A DNA stretch of 64,000 nt. It comes from Calliopsis andreniformis (Eukaryota > Arthropoda > Insecta > Hymenoptera > Andrenidae). Numbering within the stretch: position 1 is the first letter of the stretch; the number at the start of each line of letters is the position of its first letter. A model generated the notes under the pieces. The model was given only the letters and a program-made list of their open reading frames with translations. It was not told the DNA's origin and ran no database searches. Location of the stretch: NCBI RefSeq assembly GCF_051401765.1, contig NW_027480449.1:744001-808000 (forward strand), read 5' to 3'. A program made the position numbers and the translations under genes. Positions 1 through 10,965 of this stretch are shown here, piece by piece.

Positions 1-1000
1 CCTCAATCTTCAATTCTCAATCCTCAATCCTCAATCCTCATTCTTCAATCCTCAATACCCAATCCTCAATCTTCAATCGTCAATCCTCAATCCTCAATTC
101 TCAATCCTCAATCCTCAATCCACAGACCTCAATCCTCAATCTTCAATCCTCAACACTCAATCTTCAATCCCCAATCCTCAATCCTCAATCCACAATCCAC
201 ATTCTTCAATCCTCAACACCCAATCCTCAATCTTCAATCCTCAATCCTCAATCCTCAATTCTCAATCCTCAATCCTCATTCCTCAGACCTCAAACATCAA
301 CACTCAACCCTCAGTCCACGTCCTCAATCCACAACCCTCAATCCTCGATCCTCAATCTTCAATCATCAATATTCAATCTTCAATCCTCAATCCTCAATCC
401 TCAATCCTCAACCTTCAATCACCAATACTCAATCTTCAATCCCCAATCCTCAATCCTCAATCCACAATCCTCATTCTTCAATCCTCAACACCCAATCCTC
501 AATCTTCAATCCTCAATACTCAATCCTCAATCCTCAATTCCCACTCCTCAATACTCAATCCTCAATCGTCAATCCTCAATCCCCAATGCTCAATCTTCAG
601 TTCTCAATCCTCAATCCTCAATCCTCATTCTTCAATCCTCAATACCCAGTCCTCAATACCCAATCCTCAATCTTCAATCGTCAATCCTCAATCCTCAATT
701 CTCAATCCTCAATCCTCAATCCACAGACCTCAATCCAAAATCTTCAATCCTCAATACTCAATCTTCAATCCCCAATCCTCAATCCTCAATCCACAATCCT
801 CATTCTTCAATCCTCAACACCCAATCCTCAATCTTCAGTCCTCAATCCTCAATCCTCAATTATCAACCCTCAATCCTCAATCCTCAGACCTCAAACATCA
901 ACACTCAACCCTCAGCCCTCGTCCTCAATCCACAACCCTCAATCCTCGATCCTCAATCTTCAATCATCAATATTCAATCTTCAATCCTCATTCCTCAATC
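1..1000. repeat. 601-bp higher-order repeat inside the 7-bp array (two copies)
   Basis: Irregular landmarks recur at a fixed spacing of 601 bp: CACAGACCTC at 121 and 722, CAGACCTCAAAC at 284 and 885, and AATCATCAAT at 361 and 962. The first copy covers roughly 1-400 and the second roughly 590-1000. The offset is shorter near the left edge (about 588), so small indels separate the copies there. 601 is not a multiple of 7, so the duplication did not keep the heptamer phase. A weaker third relative of the CAGACCTCAAAC segment lies near 2530-2600. Confidence 0.75.
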
Positions 1001-1026
1001 CTCAACACTCAAACCTCAATCCTCAT

Positions 1027-1400
1027 TACTCAACTATCAATCCCCAATTCTCAATACTCAATAGAATATCCTGAAATCTCAGGATTAAATACTCAAACCT
1101 CAACCCTCAACCATCAGCCCTCATCCTCAATCCTCAATCCTCAATCCTCGATCCTCAATATTCAATCCACAGTACTCAATCTTCAATCCTCAATCCTCAA
1201 TCCTCAATCCTCAATCCTCAACCCTCAGTCCTCATACTCAATTTTCAATTCTCAATCCTCAATCCTCAATCCTCAATCTTCAATCCTCAATAATGGATCT
1301 CCAATCCTAGATCCTCAATCCCCAATCCTCAATCCTCAATCCTCATTATTCAATCCTCAATACCCAATCCTCAATCTTCAATCCTCAATCCTCTATCCTC
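1027..1400. repeat. Segment duplicated 1,953 bp downstream, copy 1
   Basis: This segment matches 2980-3340. Landmarks at constant offset are ACTCAACTAT (1028 and 2981), ATAGAATATC (1061 and 3014), CCACAGTACT (1167 and 3120) and ACCCTCAGTC (1221 and 3174). 1,953 is exactly 279 heptamers. After about 1230 the offset drops by 14 bp (two heptamers), as shown by TAATGGATCT at 1291 and 3230. The segment carries the least heptamer-like DNA of the array, including the palindrome at 1068-1085. Confidence 0.8.
1068..1085. repeat. 18-bp palindrome (7-bp arms, 4-bp loop), copy 1
   Basis: ATCCTGA, a loop AATC, then TCAGGAT, which is the exact reverse complement of the left arm. It interrupts the CCTCAAT pattern and is one of few places in the array where G is concentrated on the + strand. 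A 7-bp stem is too short to imply function on its own. Confidence 0.8.
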
Positions 1401-2979
1401 AATTCTCAATCATCAATTCTCAGTCCTCAGCCCTCAAACCTCAACGCTCAACCCTCAGCCCTCATCCTCAATCCTCAATACTCAATCCTCAATCCTCAAT
1501 CTTCAATCCTCAATCCTCAATCCTCAATCCTCAATCCTCATTCTTCAATCCTCAATACACAATCCTCAATCTTCAATCCTCAATCCTCAGTCCTCAAACC
1601 TCAAACCTCAATCTTCAATCCTCAATACTCAATCTTCAATCCTCCGTCCTCAATCCTCAATCCTCAATCCTCAATCCTCAATCGTCAGGCTTCAATCCTC
1701 AATAATGGATCTCCAATCCTAGATCCTCAATCCCCAATCCTCAATCCTCAATCCTCATTCTTCAATCCTCAATACCCAATCCTCAATCTTCAATCCTCAA
1801 TCCTCTATCCCCAATTCTCAATCATCAATCCTCAGTCCTCAGCCCTCAAACATCAACGCTCAACCCTCAGCCCTCATCCTCAATCCTCAATACTCAATCC
1901 TGAATCCTCAATCTTCAATCCTCAATCCTCAATCCTCAATCCTCAATCCTCAATCCTCAATCCTCAATCCTCATTCTTCAATCCTCAATACCCAATCCTC
2001 AATCTTCAATCCTCAATCCTCAATCCTCAATTCTCAATCCTCAGTCCTCAGTCCTCAGTCTTCAAACTTCAATCATCAACCCTCAGCCCTCATCTTCAAT
2101 CCTCAATCCTCAATCCTCAATCCTCAATCTTCAATCCTCAATACTCAATCTTCAATAATCAATCGTCAATTCTCAATCCTCAATACTCAATCCTCAATCT
2201 TCAATCCTCAATCCCCAATCCTCAATCTTCAATCCTCAATCCTCAATCCTCAATCCTCAATCCTGAATCCTCAATCCTCAATCCCCAATCTTTAATCCTC
2301 AATACTCAGTATTCAATCCTCAAACCTCAAACCTCAATCTTCAATCCTCAATACTCAATCTTCAATCCTCCGTCCTCAATCCTCAATCCTCAATCCTCAA
2401 TCCTCAATCGTCAGGCTTCAATCCTCAATACTCAATCTTCAATCCTCAATCCTCAATCCTCAATCCTCAATCCTCAATCTTCAATCCTCAATCCTCAATC
2501 CTCAATTCTCAATCCTCAGTCCTCAATCCTCAGACCTCAAACATCAATACTCAACCCTCAGTCCTCGTCCTCAATCCACAACCCTCAATCCTCAATCCTC
2601 AATCCTCAATCCTCAATCCTCAATACTCAATCTTCAATCCTCCATCCACAATCCTCAATCCTCAATACACAATCCTCAATCGTCACGCTTCAATCCTCAA
2701 TACCCAATCCTCAGTCTTCAATTTTCAATCCTCAATCCTCAATTCTCAATCCTCAATCCTCAGTCCTCAGACCTCAAACCTCAATACCCAACCCTCAGCC
2801 CTCATCCTCATTCCTCAATCCTCAATCATCAATCCTCAATCCTCAATCCTCAACCCTCAATCCTCAATATTCAATCCTCAATACCCAATCCTCAGTCTTC
2901 TATCCTCAATCCTCAATCCTCAATCCTCAATCCTCAATCCTCAATACTCAATCTTCAATCCTCCATCCTCAATCCTCAA

Positions 2980-3340
2980 TACTCAACTATCAATCCCCAA
3001 TTCTCAATACTCAATAGAATATCCTGAAATCTCAGGATTCAATACTCAAACCTCAACCCTCAACCATCAGCCCTCATCCTCAATCCTCAATCCTCAATCC
3101 TCAATCATCAATATTCAATCCACAGTACTCAATCTTCAATCCTCAATCCTCAATCCTCAATCCTCAATCCTCAACCCTCAGTCCTCATACTCAATTCTCA
3201 ATACTCAATCCTCAATCTTCAATCCTCAGTAATGGATCTCCAATCCTAGATCCTCAATCCCCAATCCTCAATCCTCAATCCTCATTCTTCAATCCTCAAT
3301 ACCCAATCCTCAATCTTCAATCCTCAATCCTCAATCCTCA
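2980..3340. repeat. Segment duplicated 1,953 bp upstream, copy 2
   Basis: Second copy of the segment at 1027-1400. It keeps the palindrome (3021-3038) and the TAATGGATCTCC landmark (3230). A third occurrence of that landmark at 1703 lies 412 bp from the one at 1291, so that sub-block was copied separately. The differences from copy 1 are single-base changes and one two-heptamer length change. Confidence 0.8.
3021..3038. repeat. 18-bp palindrome, copy 2
   Basis: Identical ATCCTGA / AATC / TCAGGAT palindrome, 1,953 bp from the first copy. It is retained intact because the surrounding segment was duplicated. Confidence 0.8.
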
Positions 3341-3569
3341 ATCCTCAATCCTCAATCCTCAATGTTCAATCCGCAATACCCAATCTTCAATCTTCAATCC
3401 CCTCTCCTCAATCCTCAATCCTCAATTCTCAACACCCAATCCTCAACCTTCAATCCTCAATCCTCAATCCTCAATCCTCAATCCTCAATCCTCAATCCTC
3501 AATCCTCTGTCCTCAAACCTCAGTCCTGAATCCTCAATACTGAATCCTCAATCTTCAGCCCTCAGTCCT

Positions 3570-3592
3570 CAACAATCAGTTGTCATCTCGAG
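3570..3592. other. Junction between the 7-bp and 6-bp arrays
   Basis: Left of this point the DNA is CCTCAAT-type; right of it the hexamers GTGTCA and GGAGCA begin, the first clear GTGTCA being at 3595. The transition takes about 20 bp that belong clearly to neither array and includes CTCGAG at 3587-3592. No target-site duplication, transposon end or poly(A) tract is visible, so a recombination or end-joining junction is more likely than an insertion. The + strand changes from G-poor and C-rich to G-rich. Confidence 0.85.
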
Positions 3593-4448
3593 CAGTGTCA
3601 GGAGCAGTGACTGTAGCAGTGCCAGGAGCAGTGTCAGTGCCTGGAGCAGTGTCAGGAGCAGTGTCAGTGTCACGAGCTGTGTCTGGAGCATTCTCAGGAT
3701 CAGCAGTAGTGTCAGTGTCTGGAGCAGTGTCAGGAGCAGTATCAGCAGCAGTGTCAGCGTCAGGAGCTGTGTCAGGAGCAGTGTCAGCGTTAGGAGGAGT
3801 GTCAGGAGCAATGTCAGGAGCTGTGTCAGTGTCAGGAGCTGTTTCCGGAGCATTGTCAGGATCTGCAGTAGTGTCTGTGTCAGGAGCCGTGTCAGGAGCA
3901 GTGTCAGAGTCAGGAGCAGTGTCAGGGGCAGCGTCAGGAGCAGTGTCACTATCAGAAGCAGTGTCAGGAGGAGTGTATGTGCCAGTGTCTGAAGCAGTGT
4001 CCGGATAAGTGTAAGGAACAGTGACAGTGTCAGTGTCAGGAGCAGTGTCAGTGTCAGGAGCTGTGGCAGGAGCAGTGTCAGTGTCAGGAGCAGTGTCAGG
4101 AGCAGCGTCAGGAGCAGTGTCAGGACCAGTGCCAGTGTCAGGATCAGTGTCAGTGTGAGCAGCAGTGTCAGGAACACTGGCAGGTGCAGTGTCTATGTCA
4201 GGAGCTGTGTCAGGAGCAGTGTCAGTGGCTTCAGCAATGTCACGAGCAGTGTCGGGAGCAGTCTCAGTATCAGTAGCAGCGTCAGGAGCAGTGTCAGTGT
4301 CATGAGCAGTGCCAGTGTCAGTGCCAGGAGCAGTGTCAGTGTCAGGAGCACTGTATGGAGCAGAGTCTCTGTCAGGAGCTGTGTCAGGAGCATTGTCAGT
4401 ATCAGAAGCAGTGTCTGTGTCAGGAGCAGTGTCAAGAGCAGCGTCAGT

Positions 4449-4632
4449 GTTAGGAGCAGTTTGAGGAGCAGTGTCAGTGACAGGAGCAGCGTCTGGTGCC
4501 GTGTCAGGAGCAGTGACAGTGTCAGCAGTAGTGCTAGGAACAGTGTCAGGAACAATGTCAGGAGCATTGTCCGTGTCAAGAGCTGTGTCAGTAGCAGTGT
4601 CAGTAGTACTGTCGGTGGCTGTAGCAGTGTAA
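4449..4632. repeat. Marker block with AGTACTGTCGGTGGCTGTAG (first of 11 copies)
   Basis: A conserved, unusually irregular block within the hexamer array. It starts near GTGTTAGGAGCAGTTTGAGG and ends just after the AGTACT-containing core. Cores begin at 4605, 10836, 20965, 23117, 33246, 40293, 44005, 49869, 52059, 56810 and 63605. The fixed accompanying variants (AGCGTCTGGTGCCGTG, GTAGTGCTAGGAACAG) show common descent. Its spacing is not regular, so it has been spread by duplication of larger segments. The copy at 49869 is followed by a +1 insertion at about 49897. Confidence 0.85.
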
Positions 4633-6000
4633 GGAGCAGTGACAGTGTCATGAGCAGTGCCAGTGTCAGTGCCAAGAGCAGTGTCCGTGTCACGAGCAGT
4701 GTCTGTATCAGGAGCAGTGTAAGTGTCAGGAGCAGTGTCAGGAGCAGTGTCAGGAGCTTTCTCAGGATCAGCAGCAGTGTCAGTGTCAGCAGCAGTGTCA
4801 CGAGAAGTGTCAGCGTCAGGAGCAACGTCTGGAGCAGTGTCAGGATCAGTGTCAGTGTCAGGAGCAGTGTCAGGAGCATTGTCAGGATCAACAGAAGTGT
4901 CTGTGTCAGGAGCAGTGTCAGGAGCAGTGTCAGTGTCAGGAGCATCGTCAGGAGCAGCGTCAGGAGCGGTGTCAGCACCAGTGCCAGTGTCAGGATCAGT
5001 GTCAGTGTGAGCAGCAGTGCCAGGAACAGTGACAGGAGCAGTGTCACTGACACGAGCTGTGTCAGGAGCAGTGTCAGTGTCATTAGCAGTGTCAGGAGCA
5101 GTGTCAGTGTCATGAGCAGTGCCAGTGTCAGTATCAGGAGCAGTGTCAGGATCAGTGTAAGTGTCAGGAGCAGTGTCAGGAGCAGTGTCAGTGTCAGGAG
5201 CAGTGTCAGGAGCATTCTCAAGAACAGCAGCAGTGTCAGTGTCAGCAGCAGTGTCAGGAGCAGTGTCAGCGTCAGGACCAATGTCAGGAGCAGTGTCACG
5301 AGCAGTGTCAGTGTCATGAGCAGTGCCAGTGTCAGTATCAGGAGCAGTGTCAGTGTCAGTGTCAGTAGCAGTGTCTGGAAGAGTGAAAGTGTCTGTAGCA
5401 CGAGCAGTGTCAGTGACAGTGTCAGTGTCAGGAGCAGTGTCACTGTCAGGAGCTGTGTCAGGAGCAGTGTCAGTGTCAGGAGCAGTGTCTGGAGCAGTGT
5501 CAGGAGCAGTGTCAGTATTAGGATCAGTGTAAGTGTCAGGAGCAGTGTCAGTGTCAGGAGCAGTGTCAGGAGCATTCTCAAGATCAGCTGCAGTGTCAGT
5601 GTCAGCTGCGGTGTCAGGAGCAGTGTCAGCGTCAGGAGCAATGTCAGGAGCAGTGTCAGTGTCAGGAGCAGTGTCAGGGACATTGTCAGGATCAGCAGCA
5701 GTGTCTGTGTCAGGAGCAGTGTCAGAAGCAGTGTCAGTGTCAGGAGCGGTGTCAGGACCAGTGCCAGTGTCAGGATCAGTGTCAGTGTCAGCAGCAGTGT
5801 CACGAGAAGTGTCAGCGTCAGGAGCAATGTCTGGAGCAGTGTCAGGATCAGTGTCAGTGTCAGGAGGAGTGTCAGGAGCACTGTCAGGATCAACAGAAGT
5901 GTCTGTGTCAGGAGCAGTGTCAGGAGCAGTGTCAGTGTCATGAGCAGTGCCAGTGTCAGTATCAGGAGCAGTGTCAGTGTCAGAACCAGTGTGAGGAGCA

Positions 6001-6005
6001 GCGCA
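6001..6005. other. Phase break GCGCA (-1), first of five copies
   Basis: GGAGCA is followed by GCGCA (5 bp) and then GAGTCA, so one base of a hexamer is missing. The same break is at 9845, 19518, 22126 and 31799. An unbroken form, GCGCCA followed by GAGTCA, occurs at 20417, 32698 and 43457, which shows the ancestral state. Open frames on both sides stop or start here. Confidence 0.9.
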
Positions 6006-7157
6006 GAGTCAGGAGCAGTGTCAGGACCAGTGTGAGTTTCAGGAGCAGTGTCAGGACCAGTGTCTTTGCCAGGAGCTGTGTCAGGAGCTGTGGCAGTGCC
6101 AGCAGCAGTGTCAGTGTCATTGTCAGAGTCAGGAGCAGTGTCAGGAGCAGTATCAGCAGCAGTGTCAGCGTCAGGAGCTGTGTCAGGAGCAGTGTCAGTG
6201 TCTGGAGCAGTGTCACGGGCAGTGTCAGGAGCAGTGTCTGTCTCAGTAGCAGTGTCAGTAGCAGTAACAGTGTCAGGAGCAGTGGCAGTGTCAGGAGAAG
6301 TGTCAGTAGCAGTGGGAGTGTCAGTGTCAGGAGCAGTGTCAGTTTCAGCAGCATTTTCAATAGCAGTGTCAGGAGTTTTGTCAGTGTCAGCAGAAGTGTC
6401 TGTGTCAGGAGCAGTGTCAGGAGCAGTGTCAGTGTCAGGAGCTGTGTGAGGAGCAGTGTCAGTGTCAGGAGCAGTGTCAGTGTCAGAAGCAGTGCCAGTG
6501 TCAGTGTCAGGAGCAGTGTCAGGAGCAGTGTCAGGAGCATTGTCAGTATCAGCAGCAGTGCCTGTGGCAGGAACAGTGCCAGGAGCAGTGTCAGTGACAG
6601 TCGCACAGTCTGGAGCAGTGTCAGGGGCAGTGTCAGTGTCAGGAGCAGTGTCAGGATCATTGCCAGGATCAGCAGCAGTGTGTGTGTCAGGAACATTGTC
6701 AGAAGCAGTGTCAGTGACAGGTGCAGTGTCAGGAGCAGTGTCAGGACCAGTGCCAGTGTCAGGATAAGTGTCAGTGTTAGCAGCAGTGTCAGGAACACTG
6801 GCAGGAGCAGTGTCTATGTCAGGAGCTGTGTCAGGAGCAGTGTCAGGGTCTGCAGCAATGTCACGAGCAGTGTCAGGAGCAGTGCCAGTGTCAGGAGCAG
6901 TGTCAGTGTCAGGAGCAGTGTCAGGGACATTGTCAGGATCAGCAGCAGTGGCTGTGTCAGCAGCAGTGTCAGAAGCAGTGTCAGTGTCAGGAGCAGTGTC
7001 AGCAGCAGTGTCAGGAGCATTGTCAGCGTCAGGAGCAACGTCAGGAGCAGGGTCAGGAGCAGTGTCAGTGTCAGGAGCAGTGTCAGGGACATTGTCAGGA
7101 TCAGCAGCAGTGTCTGTGTCATGAGCAGTGCCAGTGTCAGTATCAGGAGCAGTGTCA

Positions 7158-10100
7158 GTACAGTGTCAGTAGCAGTGTCTGGAGCAGTGAAAGTGTCTGT
7201 AGCACGAGCAGTGTCAGTGTCAGGAGCAATGTCAGGAGCAGTGTCAGTGTCAGGAGCAGTGCCAGGAGCATTGTGAGGAACAGCAGCAGTGTCTGTGACA
7301 GGAGCAGTGCCAGTAGCAGTGAGAGTGTAAGTATCAGGAGCATTGTCACTATCAGCAGCAGTGCCTGTGCCAGGACCAGTGCCAGGAGCGGTGTCAGTGT
7401 GAGGAGCTGTGTGAGAAGCAGTGTCTGTGTCAGAAGCCGTGTCAGGAGCAGTGTCAGTGTCAGCAGCAGTGTCAGCAGCAGTATCAGGAGCAGTTTCAGT
7501 GTCAGGAGCTGTGTCAGGAGCAGTGTCAGTGTCAGGAGCAGTCTCTGGAACAGTGTCAGGAGCAGTGTCAGGAGCATTCTCAAGGTCAGCAGCTGTGTCA
7601 GTGTCAGCAGCAGTGTCAGGAGCAGTGTCAGCGTCAGGAGCAACGTCAGGAGCAGTGTCAGGAGCAGTGTCAGTGTCAGGAGCAGTGTCAGGGACATTGT
7701 CAGGATCAGCAGCAGTGTCTGTGTCAGGAGCAGCGTCAGGAGCAGTTTCAGTGTCAGGAGCAGTGTCAGGAGCAGCGTCAGGAGCAGTGTCAGGAACAGT
7801 GCCAGTGTCAGGATCAGCGTCAGTGTGAGCAGCAGTGTCAGGAACACTGGCAGGAGCAGTGTCTATGTCAGGAGCTGTGTCAGGAGCAGTATCAGTGTCT
7901 GCAGCAATGTCACGAGCAGTGTCAGTAGCAGTCTCAGTGTCAGTAGCAGTGTCAGGAGCAGTGTCAGTGTCAGGAGCAGTGCCAGTATCAGTATCAGGAG
8001 CATTGTCAGTGTCAGGAGCAGTGTCAGGAGCAGTGTCAGGAGCATTGTCTGTATCAGCAGCAGTGCCTGTGTCTGGAGCAGTGCCAGGAGCAGTGTCAGG
8101 AGGAGTGTCAGTGTCAGGAGCAGTGTCAGGAGCAGTGTCAGGAGCAGTGGCAGTGTCAGGAGAAGTGTCAGTAGCTGTGAGAGTGTCAGTATCAGGATCA
8201 GTGTCAGCTTCAGCAGCAGTTTCAGAAGCAGTGTCAGGAGCATTGTCAGTGTCAGCAGAAGTGTCTGTGTCAGGAGCAGTGTCAGGAGCAGCGTCAGTGT
8301 CAGTAGCTGTGTGAGGAGCAGTGTCAGTGTCAGTAGCAGTGTCAGGAGCAGTGTCAGTGTCAGGCGCAGTGCCAGTGTCAGTATCAGGAGCAGTGTCAGT
8401 GTCAGGAGCAGTGTCAGGAGCAGTGTTAGGAGCATTGTCAGTATCAGCAGCAGTGACTGTGTCAGGAGCAGTGCCAGGAGCAGTGTCAGTGTCAGTATCA
8501 GGAGCAGTGTCAGTGACAGGCGCAGTGTCAGGAGCAGTGTCAGGGGCAGTGTCAGTGTCAGGAGCAGTGTCAGGCTCATTGGCAGGATCAGCAGCAGTGT
8601 CTGTGTCAGGAACAGTGTCAGAAGCAGTGTCAGTGATAGGTGCAGTGTTAGGAGTAGTGTCAGTAGCAGTGTCAGTGTCAGTGTCTGGAGCGGTGTCAGG
8701 AGCAGTGTCAGTTTCAGCTGCAGTTTCAGAAGCAGAGTCAGGAGCATTGTCAGTGTCAGCAGAAGTGTCTGTGTCAGGAGGAGTGTCAGGAGCAGTGTCA
8801 GTGTCAGTAGCTGTGTGAGGAGCAGTGTCATTGTCAGTAGCAGTGTCAGGAGCAGTGTCGGTGTCAGGCGCAGTGCCAGTGTCAGTATCAGGAGCAGTGT
8901 CAGTGTCAGGAGCAGTGTCAGTGTCAGGAGCGGTGTCAGGAGCAGTGTTAGGAGCATTGTCAGTATCAGCAGCAGTGTCTGTGTCAGAAGCAGTGTCAGG
9001 AGCAGTGTCAGTGTCAGCAGCAGTGTCAGCAGCAGTATCAGGAGCAGTTTCAGTGTCAGGAGCTGTGTCAGGAGCAGTGTCAGTGTCAGGAGCAGTCTCT
9101 GGAACAGTGTCAGGAGCAGTGTCAGGAGCATTCTCAAGGTCAGCAGCAGTGTCAGTGTCAGCAGCAGTGTCAGGAGCAGTGTCAGCGTCAGGAGCAAAGT
9201 CAGGAGCAGTGTCAGGAGCAGTGTCAGTGTCAGGAGCAGTGTCAGGGACATTGTCAGGATCAGCAGCAGTGTCTGTGTCAGGAGCAGCGTCAGGAGCAGT
9301 TTCAGTGTCAGGAGCAGTGTCAGGAGCAGTGTCAGGAGCAGTGTCAGTGTCAGGCGCAGTGCCAGTGTCAGTATCAGCAGCAGTGACTGTGTCAGGAGTT
9401 GTGTCAGGAGCAGTGTCAGTGTCAGGAGCAGTGTCAGTAGCAGTGAGAGTGTCAGTATCAGGAGCAGTGTCAGTTTCAGGAGCAGTTTCAGAAGCAGTGT
9501 CAGGAGCATTGTCAGTATCAGCAGAAGTGTCTGTGACAGGAGCAGTGTCAGGAGCAGGGTCAGTGTCAGGAGCAGCGTCAGGAGCAGTGTCAGGGGCAGT
9601 GGCAGTGTCTGGAGCAGTGTCAGGAGCAGTGTCAGGAGCAGTGTCTGTAGCAGTGCCAGGAGCAGTGTCAGGAGCAGTGTCAGTGTCAGGAGCTGTGTCT
9701 GGAGCATTCTCTGGATCAGCAGTAGTGTCAGAGTCTGGACCAGTGTCAGGAGCAGTGTCAGTGTCAGGAGCAGTGTCAGGAGCATTGCCAGTGTCAGGAG
9801 CAGTCTCAGGAGCAGTGTCAGTGTCAGAACCAGTGTGAGGAGCAGCGCAGAGTCAGGAGCAGTGTCAGGACCAGTGTGAGTTTCAGGAGCAGTGTCAGGA
9901 CCAGTGTCTTTGCCAGGAGCTGTGTCAGGAGCTGTGGCAGTGCCAGCAGCAGTGTCAGTGTCATTCTCAGAGTCAGGAGCAGTGTCAGGAGCAGTATCAG
10001 CAGCAGTGTCAGAGTCAGGTGCTGTGTCAGGAGCAGTGTCAGTGTCAGAAGCAGAGTCACGGGCAGTGTCAGGAGCAGTGTCTGTCTCAGTAGCAGTGTC

Positions 10101-10965
10101 AGTAGCAGTAACAGTGTCAGGAGCAGTGGCAGTGTCAGGAGAAGTATCATTGGCAGTGGGAGTGTCAGTGTCAGGAGCAGTGTCAGTTTCAGCACCAGTT
10201 TCAATAGCAGTGTCAGGAGTTTTGTCAGTGTCAGCAGAAGTGTCTGTGTCAGGAGCAGTGTCAGGAGCAGTGTCAGTGTCAGGAGCTGTGTGAGGAGCAG
10301 TGTCAGTGTCAGGAGCAGTGTCAGTGTCAGAAGCAGTGCCAGTGTCAGTATCAGGAGCAGTGTCAGTGTCAGGAGCAGTGTCAGGAGCAGTGTCAGGAGC
10401 ATTGTCAGTATCAGCAGCAGTGCCTGTGTCAGGAGCTGTTTCCGGAGCATTGTCAGGATCTGCAGCAGTGTCTGTCTCAGGAGCCGTGTCAGGATCAGTG
10501 TCAGAGTCAGGAGCAGTGTCAGGAGCAGCGTCAGCAGCAGTGGCAGTGTCAGGAGCAGTGTCAGGAGGAGTGTATGTGCCAGTGTCTGAAGCAGTGCCCG
10601 GAGCAGTGTAAGGAACAGTGACAGTGTCAGTGTCAGCAGCAGTGTCTGTGTCAGGAGCAGTGTCAGGAGCAGCGTCAGTGTTAGGAGCAGTTTGAGGAGC
10701 AGTGTCAGTGACAGGAGCAGCGTCTGGTGCCGTGTCAGGAGCAGTGACAGTGTCAGCAGTAGTGCTAGGAACAGTGTCAGGAATAATGTCAGGAGCATTG
10801 TCCGTGTCAAGAGCTGTGTCAGTAGCAGTGTCAGTAGTACTGTCGGTGGCTGTAGCAGTGTAAGGAGCAGTGACAGTGGCAGGAGCAGTGTCAGGGACAT
10901 TGTCAGGATCAGCAGCAGTGTCTGTGTCATGAGCAGTGCCAGTGTCAGTATCAGGAGCAGTGTCA
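7158..10965. repeat. Module 1, 3,808 bp, type I anchor
   Basis: It starts at GTACA (7158-7162), a 5-bp hexamer remnant, followed by GTGTCAGTAGCAGTGTCTGG (type I). It contains the 504-bp subrepeat pair (about 8240-8440 and 8744-8944), a GCGCA break at 9845 and a marker core at 10836. Length is 4 mod 6, which matches two -1 breaks (the anchor and GCGCA). The left end of the 12,281-bp duplication, at 9797, falls inside it. Confidence 0.85.
8240..8944. repeat. 504-bp subrepeat (84 hexamers), example pair
   Basis: A run containing TTGTCAGTGTCAGCAGAAG, a GTAGCTGTGTGAGG landmark and GTCAGGCGCAGTGCC recurs exactly 504 bp later. The landmark pair recurs at the same 504-bp spacing in other modules, with second elements starting near 14846, 17341, 35133, 42606 and 45898. 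This is an intermediate level of organisation between the hexamer and the kilobase modules. Confidence 0.85.

Larger units (their letters stand above)
1..3578. repeat. Degenerate 7-bp minisatellite array (CCTCAAT)n
   Basis: The whole stretch is built of 7-bp units with + strand consensus CCTCAAT. Common variants are TTCAATC, CTCAATA, CCCAATC and CCTCAGT. The + strand is made of C, T and A with very little G. The array starts before position 1 and gives way to a different repeat at about 3578. Three heptamers make 21 bp, so one frame reads as a repeating N-P-Q-S-S-I-L heptad (for example 586-1074); this is a consequence of the period, not evidence of a protein. Stops and phase changes are scattered through all frames. 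I see no promoter, RNA gene or transposon remnant in it. Confidence 0.95.
3593..7157. repeat. Array-proximal block before the first GTACA anchor
   Basis: This block sits next to the 7-bp array. It holds the first copy of the marker block around AGTACTGTCGGTGG (4605) and a phase-preserving form of the anchor region near 5374 (GTGTCTGGAAGAGTGAAA, with no GTACA). It also has the first GCGCA phase break (6001-6005). A stretch beginning near 4723 recurs in mosaic form near 5776. The long open frame 4155-6035 ends just after the phase break at 6001, as expected if the frame is only a by-product of the repeat. Confidence 0.8.

Noticed and set aside
586..1074. 162-residue open frame of N-P-Q-S-S-I-L heptads
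   Set aside because: Three 7-bp units give 21 bp, so any stop-free frame reads as a 7-residue repeat. The surrounding array has frequent phase changes and stops, and there is no conserved start context or flanking domain.
1..3578. CCTCAAT array as telomeric repeat
   Set aside because: The G-rich strand is ATTGAGG, without the GGG run of usual telomere repeats. Units are degenerate, and the array is followed by another satellite rather than ending.
3587..3592. CTCGAG at the junction as a cloning scar
   Set aside because: A single 6-bp site is expected by chance and no vector or linker sequence flanks it. It is recorded only as a landmark.
4155..6035. Long + strand open frames reading S-V-R-S (also 7273-9879, 13336-15834 and others) as Ser/Arg repeat proteins
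   Set aside because: Codons AGT, GTC, AGG and AGC cannot become stops by one change, so the frame stays open by composition. All such frames end or switch register at the GTACA and GCGCA phase breaks. Substitutions show no synonymous pattern.
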